From: Flavobacterium xinjiangense
GTDB taxonomy: Bacteria > Bacteroidota > Bacteroidia > Flavobacteriales > Flavobacteriaceae
Assembly (NCBI RefSeq): GCF_900142885.1
Contig: NZ_FRCL01000014.1
Location: 1 to 64,000, forward strand
Length of the DNA: 64,000 nucleotides
Direction of reading: 5' to 3'
The number at the start of each line of letters is the position of its first letter. Positions within the stretch are counted from its first letter, which is position 1. A program made the position numbers and the translations under genes. The notes under the pieces were generated by a model. That model was not told the origin of the DNA, did not search any database, and saw only the letters and a program-made list of their open reading frames with translations. Below are positions 6,684 to 16,588 of this stretch, piece after piece.

Positions 6684-9600
6684 CTATTTTTTCAACTCCT
6701 TTATAATAACTTTTGCTTTATCAAAACCAATTTTTTCTAAATCTGGAATTATTTTATCTTTAAATATTTTGTCATTTCTTCTTTGATTTGCTTTTAGAAT
6801 AATTGATTTTCTGCAATTGAATAATAATTCATCTGCATATATTTTAAAAACGCTTTTGTGTAACTCAAATAAGCCTGAAAGTGATTTATTGATGTCTTCG
6901 TTTTGAATTGTGATTACAAAATTATCATTATTTATTTTTAAAAAAGTTTGCAGTTCTTTATCATATTTTCCCTTTGTTGATTCTGAAATACGTCTTATAA
7001 CTTGAAATAGCGGGCCAATCTCAAAACCTTTGTGATTATTTTTTTGCAATTTGCTTAATAAATCTGTTTTACAATATTTCTCAATTAATTCTGAATTTAT
7101 TGAATACCCAAAGTAAAATGATTTTAGAAAGTCGCTAATTGTTAATTTATTGTACCTTCTCTCTATTTTAGTGTATCTTTTTAAATATTCATTAAGCAAA
7201 TAACTAGCTTTTTCGTTACAGTTTTGTTCGTGGTTTTTATAAACTTTATTTTTTAATCTATTTAATATTTCTAGTGATTGACATAAATTTATTTCAATAT
7301 TTAAGAGAGAAACTATTAAATATTCACTATTTAGTTGATTAAAAAGGCTGATTGATTTATCTATATCAAATTCTGAAATTACCCTAAAAATATCATCTGC
7401 ATAACTTATTTTTTTGTTTATGAGATAATTATCAATTAAGTTTGGAGTAATTGATGAAATAATATTTTTATCAAAATCCTTAATTTTTAAGATTTTGGGA
7501 TTTCGTATTAGTTCGATAATTGAAGTACTAGAATCTATATTGTCAATTGTTTTTTTTGCAATCTGAATTGTTTGAGAATTTTTAATGCTTAAATTTTCTT
7601 TTGCAAATTCATAAAATGAAAGAAGAGAATTAATATCTTTTTCTGTTTCAATTTTTGTGATAAATTCATTTTTATTTGTTACTTCATTTACAATTAAAAA
7701 AAATAGTTTTGGTTCATCAGAAAGACGTTTTAACTCTAAAACTCTTGCTCTAAAATTTGATAAACTATTTTCGTTTATTAATTTATTTTTTAGAATTCCA
7801 TTTTTTAAATCATTCGATAAAAACTTTTTAGCTGATGCAGAATTTATGTTTGATAAATCAGACAATGCTTTTGAATATTCAGATAAAGAACAATTTACTA
7901 ATTTTTCTTTTATTATATTATTTTCAATTAGTTGATTGTAAATAAATGTACAAGAATTTGTGCCTACCGAAATATCAATTTTTTGGAGTTCTCTTAATGA
8001 TTTTGCAATTTGATCTATTTTTTGCTTTTTTGCTTTCTCGATTAGTTTATTCCAATCCATTTTTCGGATTAGACTATAAACAAGTTTTTTTGTTTCACTT
8101 GAAGTATTTAATTCCGAAAGAGAATTTGTTATGTTTGAAAATCCTGGAAGTTTGTTTATCTTTTCTAGCCATTCAGGAAAGTGTAGAGAATTAAGAATTT
8201 TACAAACTGTTTCAGGTTTCCTACTTTGTTTACTTACTCGCATTGTCAATTCTACAATAGAATTGTTTTTTACAATTTCATTTTCAGATAATACATTTGT
8301 AATTTTTTCAAATGGCAATTCAATCGATATTAATTCTGAAATCTGAATTAAATTAGAATAATTCATATAATCTTGATATAGAAATAAATTGAGTTTATTT
8401 CTATTTAGATATGTTATTATTAAATTATAAAATTTTAATAATTTTAAATTATCTATTTGAGTACATATTTTAAATAGAATTGATATTAAAGAATTTACTT
8501 CAAATTCTTTAATATTTGACGAAAAAGATTCTATAATTATTTGCTCTATTTTTTCATTTTCTAAAATCTTTATTACAATTCCTGTTTCTTCTGAAATTTC
8601 GGAACTAAAAAATTTATTTAGTAATAGATGAATATTTAATGAGTATTCTTGTCTATTGAATTTTGTAATATAATTAATTATTAATTCTGACTTTTTAGCC
8701 AAATCAATATCATTATTCACTTGTGAAAAAGAATCAAATATTAGTTTTGCATATTCTTTATGTGGAAAATAATGATAATCACTTGATGAATATTTTAAAA
8801 TTATTCCTTTTTCTTTTAGTTTATCATTAATTTCTTTTTGCCCTTTTAATAAGATAAATGGAATATCATTTTTATATAAAAGGCTATAAGTATAAAGAGA
8901 ATCACTTTTGAACTCGTTTAATTTATGTTCATCATAAAAATTCTCTAAAATGCTATTTTGGTTAATCTTATCAAAAGTTATATTGTTTGATATTTTATTT
9001 CTTTTTTCCCAAACTCGTAATGCAATATTTAACTTTAATAAGTTACTACTCGTGTTTTTTAAAATATCAAAGTAATTTCCTTTAAACCAAATAATTTCTG
9101 CATATTGAATTTTTAATAGATCAATCTTTTTCGAGATTATTCCTGAAATTTTTTCTTCTAAATCTTCATTTAAATCTATTCTGTAATATTTGATTTCTTC
9201 AATTTTATCATAAATGCTATTTTCGTCATATTCATCAAAAGTTTTGTAGTAACGAGATAGAAAAAGAGATTTAATCCATTTATGTTTCGATAATCTATTT
9301 TTTATTTTTAAAAATAATTTAATGTTATCGTGAATATTGTCTAAAATCACTAAAGAATGACAATGAGATATTTGTATTAATTCTTCTAGAATTTTTGATT
9401 CGTCAAAAATTGGTTCTGTAAGATTCAAATAAAAGATTCTTTTGTTTTTTATTTTTTGAATAATTGCATATGCAATTGTAGTTTTTCCACTGCAAGGATT
9501 TCCTAAAATACAATATTGTTCTGTAATGTCATTTGTAAAATTGTAAGCTAAACTGTCAATTTTACGTTGTTCCTTTTTACTGAAATATATTAAATCTTCG

Positions 9601-10172
9601 TTGTTAAAATAAGTTGTGTCGTCAAATTTTTGTTTTTTTTTAATTTCTTTGAAAAGAACTAATTTTGACAACCCATAAAACTCTTCACTTATTTCTTGTT
9701 TTATTAATTCAGAAATTTCGATCCTTTTTTCTTTATCTAATTGGTTTATATCGCCAATTAAATTTTTAATTGTTTTAATATAAATTTTTACGCCATCAAG
9801 TTCTTCAACAATTGATGTATCAATATCTTTTAGATATTTAGTTTCAATTATAAAAAACACCCAAAGTTTTTCTAATCCTTTACTTTTCCAATTGTTTAAC
9901 GTAAGTTTTTTAGTTTCATTAATTTTGGTTTTCTCGTTACTTTGGATTGCAGTAATTTGGATTCCAATTTTTTTTTCGAAATCATATAAGTCAATTCCTT
10001 TTGAGTTTAATTTCTCGTAGTTTAAATTTATTAATTCTTCAAAATCATAAACTTTCTTGAAAATTCTCATAAAGAAATCTTCGGCTTTTATTTTTTCATC
10101 GTGAAGATTTAAAAGACTTCCTCTTTGTATTTTATCAGTATAGGCGAAAAGATTAAGTTCTATGTCATTCAT
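6684..10172 (-). CDS. SMEK-domain nuclease fused to a STAND-like P-loop NTPase
   Basis: This is a 1162-residue, lysine-rich protein. Residues about 1-160 match the SMEK pattern (AEDFFMRIFKKVYDFEEL, then NLNYEKLNSKGIDLYDFEKK and IQIT), a restriction-endonuclease-like fold with D61 and the IQIT strand as likely active-site region. A P-loop NTPase follows: Walker A GNPCSGKT at 224-231 and Walker B SLVILD ending at D278. The remaining 800 or so residues are helical and repetitive, as in the sensor arms of STAND proteins. An effector, NTPase and long sensor arm in that order is the layout of Avs-type anti-phage proteins. That assignment is inference, since no partner gene exists and the sensor type is unclear. 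The attC-like repeat C follows it. Confidence 0.7.
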   Translation of the reverse strand: MNDIELNLFAYTDKIQRGSLLNLHDEKIKAEDFFMRIFKKVYDFEELINLNYEKLNSKGIDLYDFEKKIGIQITAIQSNEKTKINETKKLTLNNWKSKGLEKLWVFFIIETKYLKDIDTSIVEELDGVKIYIKTIKNLIGDINQLDKEKRIEISELIKQEISEEFYGLSKLVLFKEIKKKQKFDDTTYFNNEDLIYFSKKEQRKIDSLAYNFTNDITEQYCILGNPCSGKTTIAYAIIQKIKNKRIFYLNLTEPIFDESKILEELIQISHCHSLVILDNIHDNIKLFLKIKNRLSKHKWIKSLFLSRYYKTFDEYDENSIYDKIEEIKYYRIDLNEDLEEKISGIISKKIDLLKIQYAEIIWFKGNYFDILKNTSSNLLKLNIALRVWEKRNKISNNITFDKINQNSILENFYDEHKLNEFKSDSLYTYSLLYKNDIPFILLKGQKEINDKLKEKGIILKYSSSDYHYFPHKEYAKLIFDSFSQVNNDIDLAKKSELIINYITKFNRQEYSLNIHLLLNKFFSSEISEETGIVIKILENEKIEQIIIESFSSNIKEFEVNSLISILFKICTQIDNLKLLKFYNLIITYLNRNKLNLFLYQDYMNYSNLIQISELISIELPFEKITNVLSENEIVKNNSIVELTMRVSKQSRKPETVCKILNSLHFPEWLEKINKLPGFSNITNSLSELNTSSETKKLVYSLIRKMDWNKLIEKAKKQKIDQIAKSLRELQKIDISVGTNSCTFIYNQLIENNIIKEKLVNCSLSEYSKALSDLSNINSASAKKFLSNDLKNGILKNKLINENSLSNFRARVLELKRLSDEPKLFFLIVNEVTNKNEFITKIETEKDINSLLSFYEFAKENLSIKNSQTIQIAKKTIDNIDSSTSIIELIRNPKILKIKDFDKNIISSITPNLIDNYLINKKISYADDIFRVISEFDIDKSISLFNQLNSEYLIVSLLNIEINLCQSLEILNRLKNKVYKNHEQNCNEKASYLLNEYLKRYTKIERRYNKLTISDFLKSFYFGYSINSELIEKYCKTDLLSKLQKNNHKGFEIGPLFQVIRRISESTKGKYDKELQTFLKINNDNFVITIQNEDINKSLSGLFELHKSVFKIYADELLFNCRKSIILKANQRRNDKIFKDKIIPDLEKIGFDKAKVIIKELKK

Positions 10173-10522
10173 TTTCGTCTTTTATTAGTTGTTTAGAAGT
10201 TTCGTCGTCTGAAGGTTGCCACTAACTTGTGTATTAGGAATGATAAAATCAGATCTATTACTCTAATTTAGAGTGGATGTGTCTGATACCTATCAGACTT
10301 TATTTATCATCAAATATATAATAATTATCCTATAAATTATAAAAAGGTATTTTAATTTGTTACGGTATTTTTCTACATAACAAGAAGATACGTAAGTAGT
10401 CTTTGTATTGAACTATTCAAGGAGTACCGGACAGGATAATAATATAAAACAGAAAAAGATGCTCGGGCATCTCTTTTAGCATATTATTTATTCATTTTCA
10501 ATGACAACCTTTTAGATAGCTA
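10173..10522. other. Intergenic gap with terminator
   Basis: This 350-bp gap has no gene. It holds the probable promoter region of the large NTPase gene on its left side and, at 10452-10477, a hairpin AGATGC/GCATCT flanked by A and T runs that should terminate the minus-strand regulator gene at its right. The bases just before that hairpin repeat those at 1241-1260. Confidence 0.5.
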
Positions 10523-10831
10523 TTATTTTTTATAAGCTTTTTTAACTAGTTGTCCTTTAGTCTCCTTATGAAATTTTAATTTTTCATCTTCTTCCTCCAC
10601 TAATTTGAAGAAATCAGATAATGAAATTTCTAAAAAATCGCAGATTGCAAAAAGCTTACTACATGTTACATTATGATCACTAATATATCTTTCTAGACCT
10701 AAATTTTTACCAATCTCCGTAAAATATTCATTATTTTCACTTAAGATTACTCCATTGCGATCCTTATAAAGCTTCTTAATAACAGTAGAAATAGCCTTAG
10801 TAAGTTCTTCAATCTTTATCTGTTTTCCCAT
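10523..10831 (-). CDS. Small XRE-like DNA-binding protein
   Basis: I place the start at the Met at 10831, giving 102 residues, since the 12 residues upstream are a hydrophobic stretch unlike the family. About residues 45-80 (GLERYISDHNVTCSKLFAICDFLEI, then SLSDFFKLVEEE) resemble the second half of an XRE/Cro helix-turn-helix as seen in flavobacterial regulators. The C-terminus is lysine-rich. The gene is alone, with a terminator hairpin about 50 bases downstream. Targets are unknown. Confidence 0.6.
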   Translation of the reverse strand: MGKQIKIEELTKAISTVIKKLYKDRNGVILSENNEYFTEIGKNLGLERYISDHNVTCSKLFAICDFLEISLSDFFKLVEEEDEKLKFHKETKGQLVKKAYKK

Positions 10832-11662
10832 ATAAACAAATTGAATTATAAAAAAACACCTTAACAATTACACATGTGTAAATAATATTTATATATTTGT
10901 ACTATTAATTACATTTTATTTAATGTAAATTTGCGTTTCTTCATATAAAAATATTTGAAGCATTCGCTTTGAATCTCGTATCAGAAAACTGGTAATTTTA
11001 AGCAACGAGATGATAAGTAAGATGCTCACGTCCCATGCCGTGGGCTCACTTATTGTTGCTCGGTATACCAGTACCTCTGATGCATTAAGATGAGTTCCAT
11101 GCCATTTTTTATTGTCTTGGTACATAACTCTCTTATATTCTTAGCACCGCTTCTTCATTTTTCATAGTCTCGCAGCAGTTTAACCCGCATGCCTATGAGT
11201 AAAATACAACTACAAACCTAAAAGAGCTTACGCCTAGCGCTAGCAGTGGTTTCAATCCGTAAACCACCAAAATCACCATCAAGGAAATCGCATTTTCTTA
11301 GCCGGTAGTAAACTCTTATGCCTAACGGCAACTAAAAACGATAACAGAAAACTTAAAAAAACGTCTATGAATCTATAAGTTATTCAGAACTATAAAACAC
11401 CTGCACCGAAAGGTCCTTTGAATAAAAACACCTAGTTAATTTAATTTGAATTTGTTAATAAAAGGTGCAGGTTATTTTCTAATCCTAAAACTCTTTGCCT
11501 ATGATAAACTAATAATAATGAGGTTGCTTTGCTTCGTTCCTCGCAACTCCTCGCAATGACACACTAAAAACAAGGACCTCTAACTCGCCGGCAAACTAAT
11601 CTAGAGGACCATCACTAACGAAACTAACGTTTCAATTCACTAAACCAATATTAATTGATCAG
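10832..11662. other. Gene-poor stretch with leader copy 1
   Basis: No convincing gene is seen here. An open frame at 10916-11125 on the minus strand has no coding character. An 8-bp inverted repeat CCTGCACC/GGTGCAGG spans about 11399-11472 with a long loop. The part from about 11519 on is the first copy of a leader sequence repeated before the SusC-like gene. Near 11520-11572 it holds the common bacterial repeat phrase whose complement begins GTCATTGCGAGGA. Confidence 0.4.
11519..11652 (+). repeat. Leader repeat, copy 1
   Basis: The segment from gaggttgctt to the phrase ctaacgtttcaatt recurs at 12003-12172. Both copies hold an inverted repeat CCTCTA...TAGAGG enclosing actcgccggcaa, with a further outer GG/CC pair. 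Copy 1 ends just before the ATG of a 32-residue peptide gene. Keeping the stem and the bases after it in both copies suggests a shared untranslated leader RNA or promoter region. Confidence 0.55.
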
Positions 11663-11761
11663 ATGAAATATGACAAACAAATAAAAGCGGCATTAATAGT
11701 GGCGTTTATAGCACTACTATTCTTTTGGTTTTCTGGCTGCGACCGTTTTACGGGAGGTTAA
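11663..11761 (+). CDS. 32-residue single-span membrane peptide
   Basis: The peptide has a short charged start (MKYDKQIKAA), one hydrophobic span of about 17 residues (LIVAFIALLFFWFSG), then a Cys in FSGCDRF and a short tail. The Cys lies where a lipobox might be, but the remaining tail is only about 7 residues, so it may instead be a small bitopic membrane peptide. It is preceded by the same leader that precedes the SusC-like gene, which is the best reason to think it is expressed. The function is unknown. Confidence 0.45.
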   Translation: MKYDKQIKAALIVAFIALLFFWFSGCDRFTGG

Positions 11762-12002
11762 AATGTTGAATTTTAAACTTTTACCCGATGGATGTAATTC
11801 AATTCGCTTAATTTTTTAAACACATAGAAATATAGATTTTAAAATTTTGGAAGGCGTTTCACTTTCTTAAAGAGAACCATAGTTATCTGAATAAATTTTT
11901 ATTACTGACAGCCAACGGATTAAATTTTAAATGTTGCCTACAGAACCCGACAAAGAAATAGATCAATCTAATTAAAATGATGCCTATGATAAAATTATAA
12001 CT

Positions 12003-12175
12003 ACTACTAGTGAGGTTGCTTCGTCCCTCGATAAGAGATTAGCTAACGCTCCGTTCGCTTCGCTCGGGTGCGTCGTACCTCGCAATGACAAAAAAAGGCC
12101 CTCTAACTCGCCGGCAAGCTAACTTAGAGGACCATCGCTAACAAAACTAACGTTTCAATTAACTAACCCAATATT
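12003..12175 (+). repeat. Leader repeat, copy 2, before the SusC-like gene
   Basis: This is the second copy of the leader at 11519-11652. It has an extra 40 or so bases in the gaggttgctt part and the same CCTCTA...TAGAGG stem. The copy runs right up to the SusC ATG at 12176. Between the two copies, 11762-12002 holds no gene that I can see. Confidence 0.55.
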
Positions 12176-15100
12176 ATGAATAAATTTTCATTTTACAAGG
12201 GTGGTTCGGCTTTTTGGTACCTGATTCTTTTTGGGTTCTTATTAACCTACACCCCTGTTCGAGCAAAAACGGTACTGAGGCCAATGCCTTCGTTACCTCA
12301 ACAAACTCAAATAAGCGGTATCATTACTCATGGCACTACTCCCTTACCGGGTGTTACCGTGGCCGTAAAAGGAAAGAAAAATAATGCTGCTATCTCTGAT
12401 TTCAACGGGCAATACATCCTTCCAGCTGCTCCTACTGATACCTTGACGGTCTCTTTTATGGGATTCAAAACAGTACTCGTTCCCATAAACGGACGCAAGA
12501 TAATCAACATACAATTACGGGAAGATGCGACTATGTTACAGGAGGTCAAAATTAATGCCGGCTATTATTCTGTAAAAGAAAGTGAACGCACGGGTAGTAT
12601 CGCTAAAATCACATCCAAAGAAATCGAAAAGCAACCCGTTACCAATGTACTTGCGACTATGCAGGGACGAATGGCGGGTGTTGCTATTACACAGGACAGC
12701 GGAACACCTGGTGGAGGATTTACTATCCGAATTCGTGGACAAAACAGTTTGCGAGCAGATGGAAATGAACCTTTATATGTGATTGATGGAGTGCCTTATT
12801 CTTCAGACACAGTAGGATTCAACCTGACTTCGGCAGCTACACAAGGTACTACAAGTCCGCTTAATAGCATTAATCCTGCAGATATAGCAAGTATTGAGGT
12901 CCTTAAAGATGCCGATGCGACTGCCATATATGGCTCCCGTGGAGCAAATGGTGTGGTATTGATCACTACTAAAAAAGGGAAAGCAGGCAAGACTACTTTT
13001 AGCATTAATGCTTCTACTGGTTACGGCAAAGTAACCAAGATGCTGAACCTGATGGATACCTCACAATATTTAGAAATGCGAAAGCAGGCTTTTGCCAACG
13101 ACAGTTTTACAGAATATCCTGCAAACACTTATGATGTCAATGGTACATGGGATCAAAACAGGAATACCAACTGGCAAAAGGAACTGATTGGCGGAACGGC
13201 CCAAATAACCAGTTTTCAGGGATCTGTTTCTGGCGGCAGTGCTGCAACCCAATATCTTTTAAGCGGTAACTATAGAAATGAGACCACTATACTACCAGGA
13301 GATTTCAAATATGGCAAAGGTTCGGTACTTTTTAGCATGAATCACATGAGTGACGACCAAAAATTTCGCATGGCCTTTTCAGCGGGTTATACGGCACAGA
13401 AGAATAACCAGTCTGCATTTGATCCAACATCACTTTCCCGAATCCTAGCACCTAACGCACCTGCATTGTATGACAGTGAAGGCAACCTGAATTGGGAAAA
13501 CAGCACTTGGGTAAATCCACTTGCAAATTTTGAGCAGGAATTTCTATCGCACACAAATACGCTTTTGGCAAACTCAGTACTGTCCTATGAAATCGCAACA
13601 AATCTTCAATTTAAAACAAGTTTTGGATTTACGGATTTGAAAAACATCGAAAAGAAGACAACACCCTATACGATCTACGATCCTGCCTATGGAATAGGTA
13701 GTGAATATTCTACATTGCATTTGAACCATACTGAACGACAATCATGGATTATTGAACCTCAATTAAATTGGAAAAAAAATCTTGGTAAAGGCAAAATTGA
13801 AGCGCTTTTAGGTAGCACCTTCCAAAATCAGATCGCTACTCGATTATATGAATTTGGTTCCGGTTTTGCCAGCAATAGTTTAATCAATGATTTTGCCTCA
13901 GCTTCTTTCAGGTATGTATATACCAGTGACGAATCAATTTATAAATACCAAGCATTTTTTGCAAGGGTCAATTACAATTGGGACACAAGATATATTATTA
14001 ATGCCACAGGCAGAAGAGATGGTTCCAGCAGGTTTGGGCCAGGCAAACAATTTGCCAATTTTGGGGCGCTGGGAATGGCGTGGCTGTTTTCTAATGAATC
14101 ATTCTTTAAAGAAAGTAAGCTGTTAAGTTTTGGAAAACTTCGCGCCAGTTACGGAACAACAGGTAACGATCAGATTGGAGATTACCAGTTTTTAAATACC
14201 TATGTTTCATCAGGGAATGCCTATCAAGGTGTTATCGGTTTATCTCCGGCACGGCTTTACAATCCTGATTTTGGTTGGGAAACAAATAGGAAATTTGAAG
14301 TAGCATTAGAAGTAGGATTTTTAAAAGATCAAATATTTCTCACTACTGCGTGGTATAAAAACCGTTCTTCCAACCAACTTGTGGGCATTCCATTGCCGGG
14401 TACAACTGGCTTCACATCCCTTAATGCTAATCTTGACGCTACTGTACAAAACAGCGGTTTTGAAATCACCTTACGGACTATAAATTTTCAAGGCCAAAAT
14501 TTCAGCTGGACTAGCAATTTTAATATCTCTGCCAGCCGCAATAAACTGATTTCCTTTCCAGGACTGGAAACCTCTCCTTACTCGGGAACCTATGTTATAG
14601 GCCAATCGCTCAACATACAAAAACTGTATCATTTTACAGGACTGAACCCTGCAACAGGCGTATATGAATATCAAGATGTAAATGGCGATGGCATACTTTC
14701 ATCAGTAGATGATAAGCAACAGCTTGTTGATTTTACCCCTGATTATTTTGGAGGACTCCAAAACCAGTTTACCTATAAAGGATTACAGCTCGATTTTCTT
14801 TTCCAATTCGTTAAACAAACCAAAATAGACAATGGACCATCAGTTCCAGGCATTGGTCAAAATCAACGTCCAGAAGTTCTAAACAGTTGGCAGCAAGCAG
14901 GCGACCAAACTCCTTATCAACAACTTACTACAGGCTTAAATAGTAATGTAGTCAGTGCTTATTACCGGTATTCAGAAAGCGATGGTGCCATCACAGACGG
15001 CTCGTACATCCGTTTAAAAAATATCTCTCTGACTTATGACCTCCCTTTAAAAATGGACAATGGCATACGCTGCAGGCTTTATTTACAAGGGCAGAATCTA

Positions 15101-15202
15101 CTAACTTTTACTAAATATAAAAATGGCGACCCTGAATCAAAATTTAACGGTTATCTGCCACCGCTAAAATTTTATACTGCTGGAGTTCAACTTACTTTTT
15201 AA
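12176..15202 (+). CDS. SusC/RagA-family TonB-linked outer-membrane transporter
   Basis: The 1008-residue protein starts with a signal peptide (about 1-30). A carboxypeptidase-regulatory-like Ig domain follows (GIITHGTTPLPGVTVAVKGK, about 46-120). Next comes the plug domain, with LYVIDGVPY and IEVLKDADATAIYGSRGA around residues 195-260, the hallmark of the SusC family. The rest is a beta barrel. It imports a substrate across the outer membrane using TonB energy, with the SusD-like protein as lid. The next two genes follow at 15 bp and with a stop-start overlap, so they form one operon. The S9 peptidase partner suggests a peptide substrate rather than a glycan, since no glycoside hydrolase is nearby. 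The start ATG directly follows a repeated leader. Confidence 0.93.
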   Translation: MNKFSFYKGGSAFWYLILFGFLLTYTPVRAKTVLRPMPSLPQQTQISGIITHGTTPLPGVTVAVKGKKNNAAISDFNGQYILPAAPTDTLTVSFMGFKTVLVPINGRKIINIQLREDATMLQEVKINAGYYSVKESERTGSIAKITSKEIEKQPVTNVLATMQGRMAGVAITQDSGTPGGGFTIRIRGQNSLRADGNEPLYVIDGVPYSSDTVGFNLTSAATQGTTSPLNSINPADIASIEVLKDADATAIYGSRGANGVVLITTKKGKAGKTTFSINASTGYGKVTKMLNLMDTSQYLEMRKQAFANDSFTEYPANTYDVNGTWDQNRNTNWQKELIGGTAQITSFQGSVSGGSAATQYLLSGNYRNETTILPGDFKYGKGSVLFSMNHMSDDQKFRMAFSAGYTAQKNNQSAFDPTSLSRILAPNAPALYDSEGNLNWENSTWVNPLANFEQEFLSHTNTLLANSVLSYEIATNLQFKTSFGFTDLKNIEKKTTPYTIYDPAYGIGSEYSTLHLNHTERQSWIIEPQLNWKKNLGKGKIEALLGSTFQNQIATRLYEFGSGFASNSLINDFASASFRYVYTSDESIYKYQAFFARVNYNWDTRYIINATGRRDGSSRFGPGKQFANFGALGMAWLFSNESFFKESKLLSFGKLRASYGTTGNDQIGDYQFLNTYVSSGNAYQGVIGLSPARLYNPDFGWETNRKFEVALEVGFLKDQIFLTTAWYKNRSSNQLVGIPLPGTTGFTSLNANLDATVQNSGFEITLRTINFQGQNFSWTSNFNISASRNKLISFPGLETSPYSGTYVIGQSLNIQKLYHFTGLNPATGVYEYQDVNGDGILSSVDDKQQLVDFTPDYFGGLQNQFTYKGLQLDFLFQFVKQTKIDNGPSVPGIGQNQRPEVLNSWQQAGDQTPYQQLTTGLNSNVVSAYYRYSESDGAITDGSYIRLKNISLTYDLPLKMDNGIRCRLYLQGQNLLTFTKYKNGDPESKFNGYLPPLKFYTAGVQLTF

Positions 15203-15217
15203 TTAAAACCTATAAAA

Positions 15218-16588
15218 ATGAAAACTCAAATATTTTTTTTATTTCTCCTTGCATTGTGTTTCCAATCCTGCGACAGTTTTGTAGCAGTAGATCTTCCTGA
15301 TTCACAATTGACCGGTGCCAATGTTTTTAAAGACCGAACAACAGTAAATGCAGCTATGGTTGATGTATATTCGAAATTACGGGACAGTGGACTTTTGACC
15401 GGAAGCTTAGAGGGATTATCCGTTAATCTAGGATTGTATGCTGATGAACTCAGCTATTATGGTCCAAGCGGTAATAACGCAGAATTTCGATTCAATAATT
15501 CGCTGATTGACTCCGATTCTTCCGTCTTACAGATTTGGAATGCAAGCTATAACCAAATTTATTCTGCCAACGCCATAATCGCGGGAGTTGAAAATTCGGT
15601 CGCATTGGCGCAAACCGACAAAAACCACTTCAAGGGTGAAGCGTTGTTTGTACGAGCCTTAGTGCATTTTTATCTTGTGAATTTATTTGGAGATATCCCA
15701 TATATTAAAACCACCGATTATGAGCAAAACCGACTAGTGCATCGTATGCCTGTCGATGCAGTGTATGCTGCTATACTTACAGACCTAAATCAGGCAGTCT
15801 CGTTGCTGCCGGAAACCTATGTTACGGCAGAAAGGGTACGTCCCAATAGAGCCACGGCTTATGCATTGCTTTCCAGAATTTATTTGTATGCGGGCTCATG
15901 GCCAGAGGCGGCGAATGCAGCTTCAGCAGTTTTGAATAATCCTATGTATATATGGGAAGATTATCTGGACAAGATTTTCCTCAAAGAAAGTACTGCAACC
16001 ATTTGGCAGTTTAAGCCAAAAACAGAAGGAGGCAATACTGATGAAGGGGATTCCTTTAATTTTGTAACGGGTCCTCCACCCAATGTTGCCCTAAGTTCCA
16101 CTTTGCTTTCTTCATTTTCTAACGCAGACCAACGAAAGGTACACTGGACTGCCGCCGTAACTGATGGGACAACAACATGGTACCATGCCAATAAATACAA
16201 ACAATCCTATGGCGCACCAAGTTCTATGGAGTATTCTATAGTGTTTCGGCTTGCGGAGCAATACCTGATACGCGCTGAAGCACGAGCTCAACAGGGTGAC
16301 CTGATAGGTGCAAAAGAAGACTTGAATAAAATTCGCCATACTGCAGGCCTTGGAGATACTCCAGCGGTTACGGCTAATGAAATAGTTACGGCAGTTTTAA
16401 ACGAAAGAAGACTGGAATTCTTTACCGAGTACGGACAACGGTTTTTTGACCTAAAACGCACTGGAAGGCTAGATGAAGTATTGTCAATATCCAAACCAGG
16501 ATGGGATTCGCATGATGCTTTGTGGCCGATTCCTGCAACGGAGATGCTTGCAAACCCTAATTTATATCCACAAAATCCTAGTTATTAA
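15218..16588 (+). CDS. SusD/RagB-family outer-membrane lipoprotein
   Basis: The 456-residue protein begins with a lipoprotein signal ending in FQSC (Cys18). It has the helical TPR-type scaffold of the SusD family, with NEFRF-, YNQIYSANAII- and ALVHFYLVNLFGDIPYI-type segments. The C-terminal part (VLNERRLEFFTEYGQRFFDLKRTG, then LWPIPATEMLANPNL) is the typical SusD end. It sits on the SusC barrel outside the outer membrane and captures the substrate. Its stop codon overlaps the start of the peptidase gene (TAATG at 16586-16590), showing tight coupling. Confidence 0.93.
   Translation: MKTQIFFLFLLALCFQSCDSFVAVDLPDSQLTGANVFKDRTTVNAAMVDVYSKLRDSGLLTGSLEGLSVNLGLYADELSYYGPSGNNAEFRFNNSLIDSDSSVLQIWNASYNQIYSANAIIAGVENSVALAQTDKNHFKGEALFVRALVHFYLVNLFGDIPYIKTTDYEQNRLVHRMPVDAVYAAILTDLNQAVSLLPETYVTAERVRPNRATAYALLSRIYLYAGSWPEAANAASAVLNNPMYIWEDYLDKIFLKESTATIWQFKPKTEGGNTDEGDSFNFVTGPPPNVALSSTLLSSFSNADQRKVHWTAAVTDGTTTWYHANKYKQSYGAPSSMEYSIVFRLAEQYLIRAEARAQQGDLIGAKEDLNKIRHTAGLGDTPAVTANEIVTAVLNERRLEFFTEYGQRFFDLKRTGRLDEVLSISKPGWDSHDALWPIPATEMLANPNLYPQNPSY

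Noticed and set aside
10916..11125. Minus-strand 69-codon open frame
   Set aside because: No domain, no coding-like composition, and no start context. It lies in a gene-poor stretch.
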